Shown here piece by piece: positions 41,107 through 49,911 of a DNA stretch of 64,000 nt. The first letter of the stretch is position 1. Every line of letters begins with the position of its first letter. Where the stretch lies: assembly GCF_900113255.1 (NCBI RefSeq), contig NZ_FOOR01000004.1, positions 124,001 to 188,000 of the forward strand. Direction: 5' to 3'. This stretch comes from Novosphingobium sp. CF614 (GTDB lineage: Bacteria > Pseudomonadota > Alphaproteobacteria > Sphingomonadales > Sphingomonadaceae). The notes under the pieces are model-generated. The model did not search any database, was not told where the DNA came from, and saw only the letters and a program-made list of their open reading frames with translations. The position numbers and the translations under genes were made by a program.

Positions 41107-42321
41107 TTGAGCGATAACGAAGAACTGGACAGCGCCGGCCCCGGAACCCGCATCGTCGGTGCCGGAAGGCGCAAGGAATGGACCGGCGCGGTGGTCAATC
41201 CCCCGGTCTGGCGCGCCAGCACCCATCTCTACGAAAACACCGCCGCGCTGGCCGAAGGGCCGCGCCGCAACGAGGACGGGCGCTTCTTCTACGGCCGCCG
41301 GGGCGCGCCGACGCAATGGGCGCTGAGCGAGGCCTTGACCCGGCTCGAACCGGGAGCGGCTGGCACCGTGCTCTATCCTTCGGGCGTCGCCGCCATCGCC
41401 AGCGCGATGCTGACCGTACTGCGGCCGGGCGATGTGGTGCTGATAACCGACAATGCCTATGACCCCAGCCGCGCCATGGGCAAGGGCCTGCTCGCCGACA
41501 TGGGCATCGAGCCGCGCTTCTTCGATCCCCTGGACCTGGCCGGCTACGAGGCGCTGTTCTGCGAGCGCACCCGCGCGGTCCTGCTGGAAGCGCCGGGAAG
41601 CCTGTCCATGGAAATGTGCGACCTGCCCGCGCTGGCCCGGATCGCGCGCGAAAAGGGCGCGGTTTCGCTGCTGGACAACACCTGGGCCAGCCCGCTGGGC
41701 TTTCAGGCGCTGGAACGGGGGATCGATATCACGCTGATGGCACTGACCAAGCATGTCGGCGGCCATTCCGACCTGATGATGGGCAGCGCCAGCGCCGGGC
41801 CGCGCTTCCACGCGAAGCTGCGCCAGCGCGCCCAGCAGCTGGGCATCGTGGTCTCCCCCGACGATGCCGCGCTCGCGCTGCGGGGGCTCAGGACCCTGCA
41901 CGTGCGGCTGCGGCAGGAGACGGAGAGCGCGCTCGCCATCGCCCAGTGGCTTTCGCGGCGTGGGGAAGTGGCGCGCGTGCTCTGCCCGATGCTGCCCGGG
42001 GCGCCCGGCCACGCGCTGTGGAAGCGGGACTTCACCGGCGGCTGCGGCCTGTTCAGCTTCGTCTTCAAGGGCGGCGACGCGGCGGCGCGCGACCGCTTCG
42101 TGGATGCGCTGGAACTGTTCGGCATCGGCTATTCCTGGGGCGGGTTCGAGAGCCTGGCGCTGCCGATCGAGCCGGCGAACTATCGCAGCCGCATGGCCTG
42201 GCCGCCCGAGCCGGTGGACGCGGCCGACTGCTTCGGCGTGCGGCTTTCCATCGGCCTCGAAGACCCGCGCGATCTGATCGCCGACATCGAACGCGCCCTG
42301 AAGGCCTGGGCGCAAGGATGA
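41107..42321 (+). CDS. metC: Cystathionine beta-lyase
   Basis: The PLP enzyme of the Cys/Met-metabolism family cleaves cystathionine to homocysteine. It has RIVGAGRRKEWTG, YGRRGAPTQWALSEAL, YPSGVAAIASAML and the Schiff-base Lys in LMALTKHVGGHSDLMMG near residue 215. A TTG at 41107 (SDNEELDSAGPG) with GGAG about 6 nt upstream fits the family start; the ATG at 41071 adds 12 residues without a ribosome site. Its stop overlaps the mscS start by 4 bp (ATGA). Confidence 0.92.
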   Translation: MSDNEELDSAGPGTRIVGAGRRKEWTGAVVNPPVWRASTHLYENTAALAEGPRRNEDGRFFYGRRGAPTQWALSEALTRLEPGAAGTVLYPSGVAAIASAMLTVLRPGDVVLITDNAYDPSRAMGKGLLADMGIEPRFFDPLDLAGYEALFCERTRAVLLEAPGSLSMEMCDLPALARIAREKGAVSLLDNTWASPLGFQALERGIDITLMALTKHVGGHSDLMMGSASAGPRFHAKLRQRAQQLGIVVSPDDAALALRGLRTLHVRLRQETESALAIAQWLSRRGEVARVLCPMLPGAPGHALWKRDFTGGCGLFSFVFKGGDAAARDRFVDALELFGIGYSWGGFESLALPIEPANYRSRMAWPPEPVDAADCFGVRLSIGLEDPRDLIADIERALKAWAQG

Positions 42322-43373
42322 CCGCCGCCGCGGCCTCCACCCCCGCCACGGCTACCGCCGCCCCCATGGCCGGCGCGGCGCCCAGCACGGTGCCCCAGGT
42401 CGTGGTGGAACAGCCGGTGACCGGCGCCGAGGGCCTGAAGAACGCCGTCGCTTCCCGCAGCAACACCGTCGGCGACGTGGTCGACACGCTGGACAGCCTC
42501 GCCTTGCAGGTGGGGGATACCCGCATCTCGGTCTGGGACATGGCGGTTATCACGCTGGTGCTGGTGCTGGTGGTCACGGCCGCCTGGGCCGCCAGCAAGC
42601 TGGCGCACCGCCTGCTGGCGGGAGCGACCCGGCTGGACCTGACGCAGCGTCTGCTGATCGAGAAGATGTCCAGCCTGGTAATCTGGGGAATCGCGATCCT
42701 TGTCGGCATCGACGTGCTCGGCATCGACCTGACCGCGCTGACGGTGTTCTCGGGCGCCTTCGGCCTCGCCATCGGCTTCGGCCTGCAGAAGACTTTCGGC
42801 AACCTGATCGCCGGCATCATCCTGCTGATGGACAAGTCGATCAAGCCGGGCGACGTCATCGCCATCACCGACCAGGCGGGCAATTCCACTTTCGGCCAGA
42901 TCCGCCGCATCGGCATCCGCGCCGTCTCGCTGACCACGCGCGACCAGAAGGAATACCTGATCCCCAACGAGAACCTGATGATAAATCAGGTGGAGAACTG
43001 GTCCTACTCCAGCAAGAACGTGCGCATCCAGGTGCCGGTGGGAATCGCCTATTCGTCGGACATCGTGCAGGCCGAGGAACTGATGCTGGAGGCGGCCCGC
43101 AAGGTGAAGCGCGTGCTCGCCGCCCCGCCGCCGACCGCCTGGCTCGATTCCTACGGCGAAAGCAGCGTGCGCTTCATCATCCACTGCTGGATCACCGACC
43201 CGGAGGAAGGCACCGGCAACGTCCGGTCCGAAGTGCTCAAGAACCTCTGGCACCTGTTCCGCGAGCACGGGATCGAGATCCCCTTCCCCCAGCGCGACCT
43301 CAACTTGCGCGACGGCGAGGCCTTTCGCGAGCTGGTGGCTGCGGTACGGGGGAAGCGCGAGGCGGATCGGTAG
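42318..43373 (+). CDS. mscS: Small-conductance mechanosensitive channel (MscS family)
   Basis: The 351-residue protein has an Ala-rich N-terminus, TM1 (WDMAVITLVLVLVVTAAWAA), TM2 (VIWGIAILVGIDVLGI), and the conserved pore helix and beta domain: LTVFSGAFGLAIGFGLQKTFGNLIAG, then MDKSIKPGDVI. The C-terminal cage domain (YLIPNENLMINQVENWSY, RFIIHCWITDPEEG) is complete. Role: release of solutes on osmotic downshock. Overlaps metC by 4 bp. Confidence 0.95.
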   Translation: MTAAAASTPATATAAPMAGAAPSTVPQVVVEQPVTGAEGLKNAVASRSNTVGDVVDTLDSLALQVGDTRISVWDMAVITLVLVLVVTAAWAASKLAHRLLAGATRLDLTQRLLIEKMSSLVIWGIAILVGIDVLGIDLTALTVFSGAFGLAIGFGLQKTFGNLIAGIILLMDKSIKPGDVIAITDQAGNSTFGQIRRIGIRAVSLTTRDQKEYLIPNENLMINQVENWSYSSKNVRIQVPVGIAYSSDIVQAEELMLEAARKVKRVLAAPPPTAWLDSYGESSVRFIIHCWITDPEEGTGNVRSEVLKNLWHLFREHGIEIPFPQRDLNLRDGEAFRELVAAVRGKREADR

Positions 43374-43450
43374 AGGCTTTGGGCATCAACCCGAACTCCT
43401 GCGAATATCCCGTGATATCAAGTCTCTTGAAGCGAGACTCATCTCCCCCT

Positions 43451-43541
43451 CGTCATTGCGTGGCGGTGAAGCCGCCGAAGCAATCCAGGGCGGCGTCAAA
43501 CGCCCTGGATTGCCGCACCGCCTGCGGCGGCTCGCAATGAC
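43451..43541. repeat. Dispersed palindromic repeat, family B, copy 2
   Basis: A complete nested palindrome: outer CGTCATTGCG ... CGCAATGACG, inner GCAATCCAGGGCG ... CGCCCTGGATTGC. It resembles the copy at 11701-11768, which lacks the left outer arm. It lies between the mscS (+) and PAS-GGDEF (-) genes, which both end here. Confidence 0.85.
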
Positions 43542-43603
43542 GAAAGGAAGGGAAGATGGACAAAAGAAAAATTTTCAATCGGGTGGTATGACGCCGTGCG
43601 CGC

Positions 43604-44539
43604 TCAATGCCCCAGGCAGCGCTCCGCCTTTTCCATCTCCAGCCGGTTCCTGCCCTTGGCCTTGGCGACGAACAGCGCCATCTCGGCGCGCTCGAGGGTG
43701 GAATCGAGGCTGACGGCGATGCGCGCCACGCTGGCGCTGGCGGTGATCGCGAAGCGGCTTTCGCCCGCTTTCCGGCGCAAATCCGCGAGCGTCTTCACCA
43801 CGCGGCTGCAGATCGCCTCGGCCTGTTCGGGCGTGGCGCGCGGCAGCAGCACCGCGAAGCGTTCCGAACCGATGCGCGAGATGATATCCTCGGCGCGCAG
43901 CATCTCGCGCAGGAGGTCGGCGAAGACCACCAGCACCTCGTCGCCCACGCTCTGGCCGTGCTGCATGTTGATGGTACGGAAGAAATCGATGCTGAACAGC
44001 GCCAGGCACCCGTCCATCTGGCGGTCGAGCATGTGTTCGAGCATCGAGATGAAGGCCGCGCGGTTGGTCAGCCGGGTCAGTGGATCGGTATAGGTCGCGG
44101 CGAACAGCTGTTCCTTGAGATCGTGCCGCTCATCGATGCTGCGCATGATGCTGAGCGCGCCGTAAGGCTTGCCGCCCTCGTCCATCAGCGCGCGCGTCTG
44201 GATTTCGAACCAGTGCTCGCGGTCGTCGGCGGTCGCGGCGGGGAATTCCACCCAGCGCCCGTGCCCCACGCCCGCGAGCGCATCGGCATGGGCACGCTCG
44301 ACCGCGTCCCTGGCGGCGGGCGCCACCAGGTCCAGCAGGTGCGGCCCCACCGGCATGCCGGGCAGGCGAAAACCGAACCGCTCGAGCGCCGGCGATGCGT
44401 GGACGATATATCCCGCGATGTCCGTCTTGAGGACGATGTCGGAAGTGCTTTCCGCCAACAGCCCGTACAGAGCGGAACTTTCCTGAATAGTGAAATCCAT
44501 GTCCATTTCGGCGATGCCCCGAATTCCAGAAATCGACAC
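43604..44539 (-). CDS. PAS-GGDEF domain protein with degenerate signature (SERF)
   Basis: The 311-residue protein has an N-terminal PAS domain (DIVLKTDIAGYIVHASPALERFG..., WFEIQTRALMDEGGKPYGALSIMRSI) and a C-terminal GGDEF domain (TDPLTRLTNRAAFISMLEHML, then the signature region RIGSERFAVLLP). The GG(D/E)EF loop reads GSERF, with the second Gly and a metal-binding acid changed, so diguanylate cyclase activity is doubtful. A binding or regulatory role is more likely. No transmembrane segment. Its promoter region is the AT-rich island at 44570-44725. Confidence 0.9.
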   Translation of the reverse strand: MSISGIRGIAEMDMDFTIQESSALYGLLAESTSDIVLKTDIAGYIVHASPALERFGFRLPGMPVGPHLLDLVAPAARDAVERAHADALAGVGHGRWVEFPAATADDREHWFEIQTRALMDEGGKPYGALSIMRSIDERHDLKEQLFAATYTDPLTRLTNRAAFISMLEHMLDRQMDGCLALFSIDFFRTINMQHGQSVGDEVLVVFADLLREMLRAEDIISRIGSERFAVLLPRATPEQAEAICSRVVKTLADLRRKAGESRFAITASASVARIAVSLDSTLERAEMALFVAKAKGRNRLEMEKAERCLGH

Positions 44540-44569
44540 GAAGCCAGTGCACCTCAGTCCGGAAAAACC

Positions 44570-44725
44570 CGTTCCCAGGAAATTATCTTACAGCCATGCA
44601 ATAATTATGCATATAATGGATAATCTACACCAACCCCCAACACAACAAATCGAACAACTCTGTTAGGTTTGTTATATAACTTGATTTATACTGTTATCTT
44701 GTTATAGATATATTTACCATTGATT
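44570..44725. promoter_or_regulatory. AT-rich island upstream of the PAS-GGDEF gene
   Basis: In 44581-44700 I count 37 G/C in 120 bases (31%), in a chromosome of roughly two-thirds GC. It contains the inverted repeat ATGCA-ataatta-TGCAT (44596-44612) and several TGTTAT/TTGTTATA repeats (near 44670-44706). No gene is seen. It is either a strong regulated promoter region or an acquired/unwinding element. Confidence 0.75.
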
Positions 44726-44840
44726 TCCGGAGTCGGGAAGTCGGAAATTCCCTGGTTCCGGCAACTGCCCCGAAATGACCATGCACCAAGGCGCACGGCG
44801 GCTGCGGGATTTGGCCGAGGTCGAAGTAGAATGGCCAGTC

Positions 44841-44878
44841 TCGAAAACTGGCATCGAAAACTGGCCTCGAAAACCGGC
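44841..44878. repeat. 13-bp tandem repeat, three copies
   Basis: TCGAAAACTGGCA, TCGAAAACTGGCC and TCGAAAACCGGC follow one another in the gap between the PilZ-XRE gene and the AT-rich island. The exact spacing and short unit suggest a DNA-binding site array. Nothing else is seen in the remaining gap (44726-44980). Confidence 0.8.
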
Positions 44879-44980
44879 GGGGACGCGCGCTTTGCGCCAC
44901 CCAGATCTGATGCCAAGCGGAATGGGGACCGTTCGCGGCCCGGCATGGGCCGGTTCCGGTCAGGCCTCAGGGTTCCGGCT

Positions 44981-45661
44981 TCAGAGTTCGACCATGATCC
45001 TGACTTTATCGGGCGAGGTCTCCACCGCCGCGGCGATCTGGTCGCGGCAGCGCGCGATCAGTTCGGGAAGTCCCGGCACCGTGCGGCTGGGACGCAGTTC
45101 CGCGCTCGTCACGCCGAGAATCGCGGCGATGGCTTCCAGCCTGTCTTCGATGGGGCGGGCGCGGCCCTGTTCCCAGGCCCAGACCGTCGGCTTGCTGACC
45201 CCCAGGCGCGCCGCCAGTTCGCCCTGCGTCAACCCGCGCAGCTTGCGCAGGCGATGCAGCCGCTCGCCAAGCGACTCGCCGCCGATCGCGGCGGGACCGG
45301 CCGGCGCCGGAGCCGGACCGATGCCGGCGTGGTTCTGGACGGCGCTGCGCAATTGCGCGGCGCTGAGCGTCGCCGGCGGCAGCGGGGTGTCGAAAGCGCA
45401 GCCATAGAGCCGGCCGCTGGCCCAGACCACCCGCGCGCGGGTGGCCCCGGTCTCCGGCAGATCGAGATCGATGGCCTCGCCGATCTCCAGCTCGTCCGGG
45501 GTTTCGAGCAGGAGCCCCGTCTCGGAGAAATTGTGAACAAGGACTTGCGTCTCATGCCCGGACTCGAGCGCGCCCTGCGTTTCGAGCAGAAGCCTGCGCC
45601 GCGTTGCCCGGGGCTGGCCGTCCTGGGCCGGAAATTCTTCGAAGTGCGCCGAAATCGGCAT
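44981..45661 (-). CDS. PilZ-XRE fusion: putative c-di-GMP-responsive regulator
   Basis: The 226-residue protein has an N-terminal PilZ domain with both ligand motifs, RxxxR (RATRR, near residue 18) and NxSxxG (NFSETG, near residue 44), and a C-terminal XRE helix-turn-helix (LGERLHRLRKLRGLTQGELAARLGVSKPTVWAWEQG, about residues 131-165). Family knowledge: PilZ binds cyclic-di-GMP; XRE domains bind operator DNA. A direct c-di-GMP-to-DNA switch is inferred. It is the only DNA-binding protein next to the repeat array and AT-rich island. Confidence 0.88.
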   Translation of the reverse strand: MPISAHFEEFPAQDGQPRATRRRLLLETQGALESGHETQVLVHNFSETGLLLETPDELEIGEAIDLDLPETGATRARVVWASGRLYGCAFDTPLPPATLSAAQLRSAVQNHAGIGPAPAPAGPAAIGGESLGERLHRLRKLRGLTQGELAARLGVSKPTVWAWEQGRARPIEDRLEAIAAILGVTSAELRPSRTVPGLPELIARCRDQIAAAVETSPDKVRIMVEL

Positions 45662-45886
45662 CGGTCTGTCTCCTGGGGAGACGCGAATCGTCGGCTGACC
45701 GGGTTAAGATTCGGTTAGCGAACGGGTTAGTCCGTAAATGAGCCCCCCGGAGAGCGCCGTAGCCCGCCGGACAGGGTGCGTTGAGAGTTTCCGGCCGAGG
45801 CGAAATGGCGCGCGCTAAAGCTCCCCTTATGCCCGGCAAAGTCATTCTGGCTGGAACTGCGGCGCGATCACGGCCATCTGCCCAGC

Positions 45887-46714
45887 ATGGAAGCGAATCC
45901 CGCCCTTTCCGATCGCGGCCGGCGCGTCGGCAAGGTTCACCTCGTCGGGGCTGGACCCGGCGATCCGGACCTGTTGACCTTGCGCGCGGCGCGGCTGCTG
46001 ATGTCGGCGGCGCTTGTCGTCCATGACGGCCTGGTCGATCCCGCCATCCTTGCCATGGCCCGGCCAGGCGCGCGGCTGGTCTCGGTCGCCAAGAGCCGGT
46101 CGCGGCACACCATGAGGCAGGAGGCGATCAACGCCCTGCTGGTGCGCGAGGCGCTGGCCGGCAACGATGTGGTGCGGCTGAAAGGCGGCGACCCGTTCAT
46201 CTTCGGTCGCGGCGGCGAGGAGGCGGAGGCCTGCCGCGCCGCCGGGGTGCCGGTGGAAGTCGTTCCCGGCGTCTCGTCCGCGCTGGGGGCCGCCGCCGCC
46301 GCGCGGATTCCGCTGACCCACCGCGACCATGCCTCGATCGTCAGCTTCGTCGCGGGGCAGTGCAAGGGGCTGACCGACCAGGACTGGTCGGGCCTGGCCG
46401 GCAAGGGCCGCACGCTGGTGATCTTCATGGGCCTCGCCACCGCCGGGCAGATCACCGAAAAGCTGATCGCCGACGGCCTGGCCCCGGACGTGCCGGTCGC
46501 GGTGATCGAGCGGGCGACCCGCGCCGACATGCGCGTGCTGCGCGCGCCGCTCGCCGGGCTTGCCGACCTTATCGCAAGCGAGAGGGTGCAAAGCCCGGCG
46601 CTTATCGTTATCGGCGCCGTTACCGCACAAGGCGACAACACCATTCGCGCCCTGGCATGGGATACGGCATTGAATACCACATTGGATACCGGGGCACTGG
46701 AGGCAGAACTGTGA
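45887..46714 (+). CDS. cobA: Uroporphyrinogen-III C-methyltransferase
   Basis: The 275-residue SAM-dependent enzyme makes precorrin-2, precursor of siroheme and cobalamin. It has the family blocks KVHLVGAGPGDPDLLTLRAARLL, VVRLKGGDPFIFGRGGEEAE and VVPGVSSALGAAAAARIPLTHRDHAS. It is the first gene of a sulfate-reduction operon, so its main job here is probably siroheme for CysI. Its stop overlaps the next start (GTGA). Confidence 0.95.
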   Translation: MEANPALSDRGRRVGKVHLVGAGPGDPDLLTLRAARLLMSAALVVHDGLVDPAILAMARPGARLVSVAKSRSRHTMRQEAINALLVREALAGNDVVRLKGGDPFIFGRGGEEAEACRAAGVPVEVVPGVSSALGAAAAARIPLTHRDHASIVSFVAGQCKGLTDQDWSGLAGKGRTLVIFMGLATAGQITEKLIADGLAPDVPVAVIERATRADMRVLRAPLAGLADLIASERVQSPALIVIGAVTAQGDNTIRALAWDTALNTTLDTGALEAEL

Positions 46715-47007
46715 AAATCCTGACGGGCAACGATCTGAAGACCGGGGCGGTCACCTGGTGGACCGGCGTGGGCTGGTCGCTCGACGTCAACGATTCCGCC
46801 GATGTCGGAGAGCATGGCGCGGCGATCATCGCCCGCGAGGAAGGCGCCCGGAACGTCTTCGCCGCCTATGTGATCGACGGCGAAAAGACGGCGGAAGGCG
46901 TGCGCCCCGCGCACATCAAGGACCGCATCCGCGCGCTGGGCCCCACCGTGCGCCCCGACCTTACTCTCAAGCCGGCCGATCCCGAGGCCGTGAACTGGGT
47001 GATCTGA
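46711..47007 (+). CDS. DUF2849 domain protein
   Basis: The 98-residue protein (KILTGNDLKTGAVTWWTG..., DGEKTAEGVRPAHIKDRIRALGPTVRPDL) matches DUF2849. Such genes are almost always found between the siroheme methyltransferase and sulfite reductase genes in alphaproteobacteria, as here. The GTG at 46711 overlaps the cobA stop by 4 bp and its own stop overlaps cysI (TGATG). Function unknown; an accessory role in sulfite reduction is inferred from context. Confidence 0.92.
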   Translation: MKILTGNDLKTGAVTWWTGVGWSLDVNDSADVGEHGAAIIAREEGARNVFAAYVIDGEKTAEGVRPAHIKDRIRALGPTVRPDLTLKPADPEAVNWVI

Positions 47008-48656
47008 TGTACAAGTACGATCAATACGACCAGCAGATGGTCGATACGCGCGTCGCCGAATTCCGCGACCAGGTCCGCCGCCGCATCGACGGCGAACTGA
47101 CCGAGGACCAGTTCCGCCCGCTGCGCCTGCAGAACGGCCTCTATCTCCAGCTCCACGCCTACATGCTGCGCGTCGCGGTGCCCTATGGCACGCTGAATTC
47201 CACGCAGATGGCGATGCTGGGCGATATCGCGGACAAGTACGACCGCGGCTACGGCCACTTCACCACCCGCCAGAACATCCAGTACAACTGGATCAAGCTG
47301 GAGGACACGCCCGATATCCTCGCCGATCTCGCCTCGGTGGAGATGCACGCGATCCAGACCAGCGGCAACTGCATCCGCAACATCAGCTCGGACCAGTACG
47401 CCGGCGCCGCTTCCGACGAAGTCATCGATCCGCGCCCTTATGCCGAACTGCTGCGCCAGTGGTCCAGCTTCCACCCGGAATTCCTGACCCTGCCGCGCAA
47501 GTTCAAGATCGCCGTCATCGCCAGCGATACCGACCGCGCGGCAATGCGCCTGCACGATATCGGCATCCAGATGGTGCGCAACCCCAATCCCGAAAACGGG
47601 GCCGGCGAGATCGGCGCCCGGTTCTACGTCGGCGGCGGCATGGGCCGCACCCCGATGATCGGCCCGATGATCCGCGCGTTCGTGCCGCTGGATCAGCTCA
47701 TCACCTATTCCGAGGCCTGCCTGCGCGTCTATAACCGCCATGGCCGGCGCGACAACAAGTACAAGGCGCGCATCAAGATCCTGGTCCACGAACTGGGCAA
47801 GGACGAATACACGCGCCAGGTCGAGGAAGAGTTCCAGCACCTGCTCGATCAGGGCATCGAGCCGCCGCTGGCCGAGCTGGAGCGCATCGGGCAGTACTTC
47901 GCCGATCCCGCCTGGGAGACCGGCCTGTCCGACGAACTCGACCTCTCGGACCCCGACTTCCGCCTCTGGGCCGAGCGCAACTGCCATGCCCATAAGCAGG
48001 CCGGCTATGTCATCGCCACTGTCAGCCTCAAGCCGGTCGGCGGCATCCCGGGCGACGCCACGGCCGACCAGATCCGCCTCATGGCCCGGATCGCGAAGGA
48101 TTACAGCTTCGACGAACTGCGCGTCACCCACGCCCAGAACATCGTCTTCCCGCACTTGCGCAAGGCCGATCTCTACGCCGTGTGGCGCATGCTCGACGAG
48201 GCGGGGCTGGGCACCGCCAACCTCGACACCGTGGGCGACATCATCGCCTGCCCCGGGCTCGACTACTGCTCGCTGGCGAACGCCCGTTCGATCCCGATCG
48301 CGCAGAAGATCTCCGAACGTTTCGGCAGCCCGGCAAAACAGGCGGAGATCGGCGAGCTGAAGCTCAAGATCTCGGGCTGCATCAATGCCTGCGGCCACCA
48401 TCACGCCGGCCACATCGGCATCCTGGGCGTCGACCGCAAGGGCGTGGAGAACTACCAGCTCCTGCTTGGCGGCTGCGAGGGCGCGGACACCTCGCTCGGC
48501 CAGATCACCGGCCCCGGCTTCGACGAGGACGGCATCGTCGATGCGGTGGAGAAGGCCACCGAAGTCTATCTCGCCAACAAGCAGGGCGAGGAACGCTTCC
48601 TCGACACCTATCGCCGGATCGGCATGGCCCCGTTCAAGGAGGCGATCTATGGTTGA
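47007..48656 (+). CDS. cysI: Sulfite/nitrite reductase hemoprotein, assimilatory
   Basis: The 549-residue enzyme reduces sulfite to sulfide at a siroheme-4Fe4S centre. The cluster ligands are CPGLDYC (Cys-X5-Cys near 416-422) and GCINACG (Cys-X3-Cys near 458-462). N-terminal blocks YGHFTTRQNIQYNW and SGNCIRNISSDQYAG are typical. The start (MYKYDQYDQQ) overlaps the DUF2849 stop. The electron donor is not encoded here. DUF934 follows with an 8-bp overlap. Confidence 0.96.
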   Translation: MYKYDQYDQQMVDTRVAEFRDQVRRRIDGELTEDQFRPLRLQNGLYLQLHAYMLRVAVPYGTLNSTQMAMLGDIADKYDRGYGHFTTRQNIQYNWIKLEDTPDILADLASVEMHAIQTSGNCIRNISSDQYAGAASDEVIDPRPYAELLRQWSSFHPEFLTLPRKFKIAVIASDTDRAAMRLHDIGIQMVRNPNPENGAGEIGARFYVGGGMGRTPMIGPMIRAFVPLDQLITYSEACLRVYNRHGRRDNKYKARIKILVHELGKDEYTRQVEEEFQHLLDQGIEPPLAELERIGQYFADPAWETGLSDELDLSDPDFRLWAERNCHAHKQAGYVIATVSLKPVGGIPGDATADQIRLMARIAKDYSFDELRVTHAQNIVFPHLRKADLYAVWRMLDEAGLGTANLDTVGDIIACPGLDYCSLANARSIPIAQKISERFGSPAKQAEIGELKLKISGCINACGHHHAGHIGILGVDRKGVENYQLLLGGCEGADTSLGQITGPGFDEDGIVDAVEKATEVYLANKQGEERFLDTYRRIGMAPFKEAIYG

Positions 48657-49080
48657 AGTGCAGTTCCGGTTCCGTAGCGACGAAGCCGTCAACGATCCCG
48701 CCGTCACGGTCGACGCCTTCGCTGAGCAGACCAACGCCACCGCCGTTCGCGTCGAACCTGGCGACGATGCCCACGCGCTCCTGCCGCACCTTGACCGGCT
48801 GCGCCTGATCGAGGTGAACTTCCCGGCCTGGACCGACGGGCGCGGCTATTCCTCCGCCCGTATCCTGCGCGAGGCGGGTTTCGGCGGCGAAATCCGCGCC
48901 GTGGGCGACGTCGTCATCGACATGCTGAGCCATCTCAAGCGTTGCGGCTTCGACGCCTTCGCGCCCGACAAGCCGCTCAACCCGGCCGACGCCGAAGCGG
49001 CGTTCAAGCGCTGGGACAACGTCTATCAGGCTACCGCCGACGGCCGCCAGCCCATCTGGGCGCTGCGGCACCAGGGCTGA
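48649..49080 (+). CDS. DUF934 domain protein, sulfite-reduction accessory
   Basis: The 143-residue protein matches DUF934 (LRLIEVNFPAWTDGRGYSSARILRE, GEIRAVGDVVIDMLSHLKRCGFDAF). Family members lie beside cysI and cysH and are thought to support sulfur assimilation. Its start overlaps the cysI stop by 8 bp. Exact role unknown. Confidence 0.93.
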   Translation: MVEVQFRFRSDEAVNDPAVTVDAFAEQTNATAVRVEPGDDAHALLPHLDRLRLIEVNFPAWTDGRGYSSARILREAGFGGEIRAVGDVVIDMLSHLKRCGFDAFAPDKPLNPADAEAAFKRWDNVYQATADGRQPIWALRHQG

Positions 49081-49105
49081 AAGGATTCCTCCAAGGATTA
49101 ACGAC

Positions 49106-49900
49106 ATGCACGAAGCGACACGCATCCGCGACCGCATCGACACCGGCCCCCGCTTCGCCGAGGCCGACGCGGTGCGTCTCAACCGCCTGTTCCGCGGCAC
49201 CGATACGCTCGAAATGCTCGAAACGCTGCTCAAGGAAAGCATGGCGGGCGATCTCGCCATCGTCTCCAGCTTCGGGGCGGAGAGCGCGGTGCTGCTGCAC
49301 CTCGTCAGCCGCGTCGATCCCGCCGTGCCGGTGCTGTTCCTGGAGACCGGCAAGCATTTCCCCGAAACGCTGGCCTATCGCGACCTGCTGATCGAACGCT
49401 TCGGCCTCAAGGATCTGCGCGATCTGGTGCCGGACCCGCAGGAGCTTGCGAAGAAGGACGAATCGGGCCTGCGCTGGTCCTACGATCCGGACGGCTGCTG
49501 CGATATCCGCAAGGTCAAGCCGCTGGCCAAGGCCCTGCTCGGCTTCGACGCTTCGATCACCGGGCGCAAGGCATTCCAGGCTTCGACCCGTTCGAGCCTG
49601 CCGCGCTTCGAGATCGACACCACCGACAGCCAGGGCCGGCTCAAGATCAACCCGCTGATCGATTGGTCGCCCGAACGCATCGCCGCCTATATCGAGGAGC
49701 ACGACCTGCCCCAGCACCCGCTGGTGGCGCAGGGCTATCCCTCGATCGGCTGCTCGCCGTGCACCAGCAAGGTGGCGCCGGGCGAGGATCCCCGCTCGGG
49801 CCGCTGGCGCGGCTGGGACAAGACCGAATGCGGCATCCACGTCCCCGGACAGGGCGAGGATTCGAGCGACCTGCCCCCGGGCTTCGATCCGGTGTTCTGA
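49106..49900 (+). CDS. cysH: Phosphoadenylyl-/adenylyl-sulfate reductase
   Basis: The 264-residue enzyme reduces (P)APS to sulfite. SSFGAESAVLLHLV holds the nucleotide-binding loop. The Cys pair in DGCCDIRKV (~130) and CSPC (~216), plus the nucleophile Cys in ECGIH, are the 4Fe-4S type, which generally prefers APS over PAPS. It follows DUF934 after 25 bp and ends the operon. Confidence 0.96.
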   Translation: MHEATRIRDRIDTGPRFAEADAVRLNRLFRGTDTLEMLETLLKESMAGDLAIVSSFGAESAVLLHLVSRVDPAVPVLFLETGKHFPETLAYRDLLIERFGLKDLRDLVPDPQELAKKDESGLRWSYDPDGCCDIRKVKPLAKALLGFDASITGRKAFQASTRSSLPRFEIDTTDSQGRLKINPLIDWSPERIAAYIEEHDLPQHPLVAQGYPSIGCSPCTSKVAPGEDPRSGRWRGWDKTECGIHVPGQGEDSSDLPPGFDPVF

Positions 49901-49911
49901 AACCATCGTCA

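Noticed and set aside
44686..44946. An 86-residue frame in the gap upstream of the PAS-GGDEF gene
   Set aside because: Its C-terminal part is translated from the AT-rich island and its middle from the 13-bp repeats; no ribosome site or motif.
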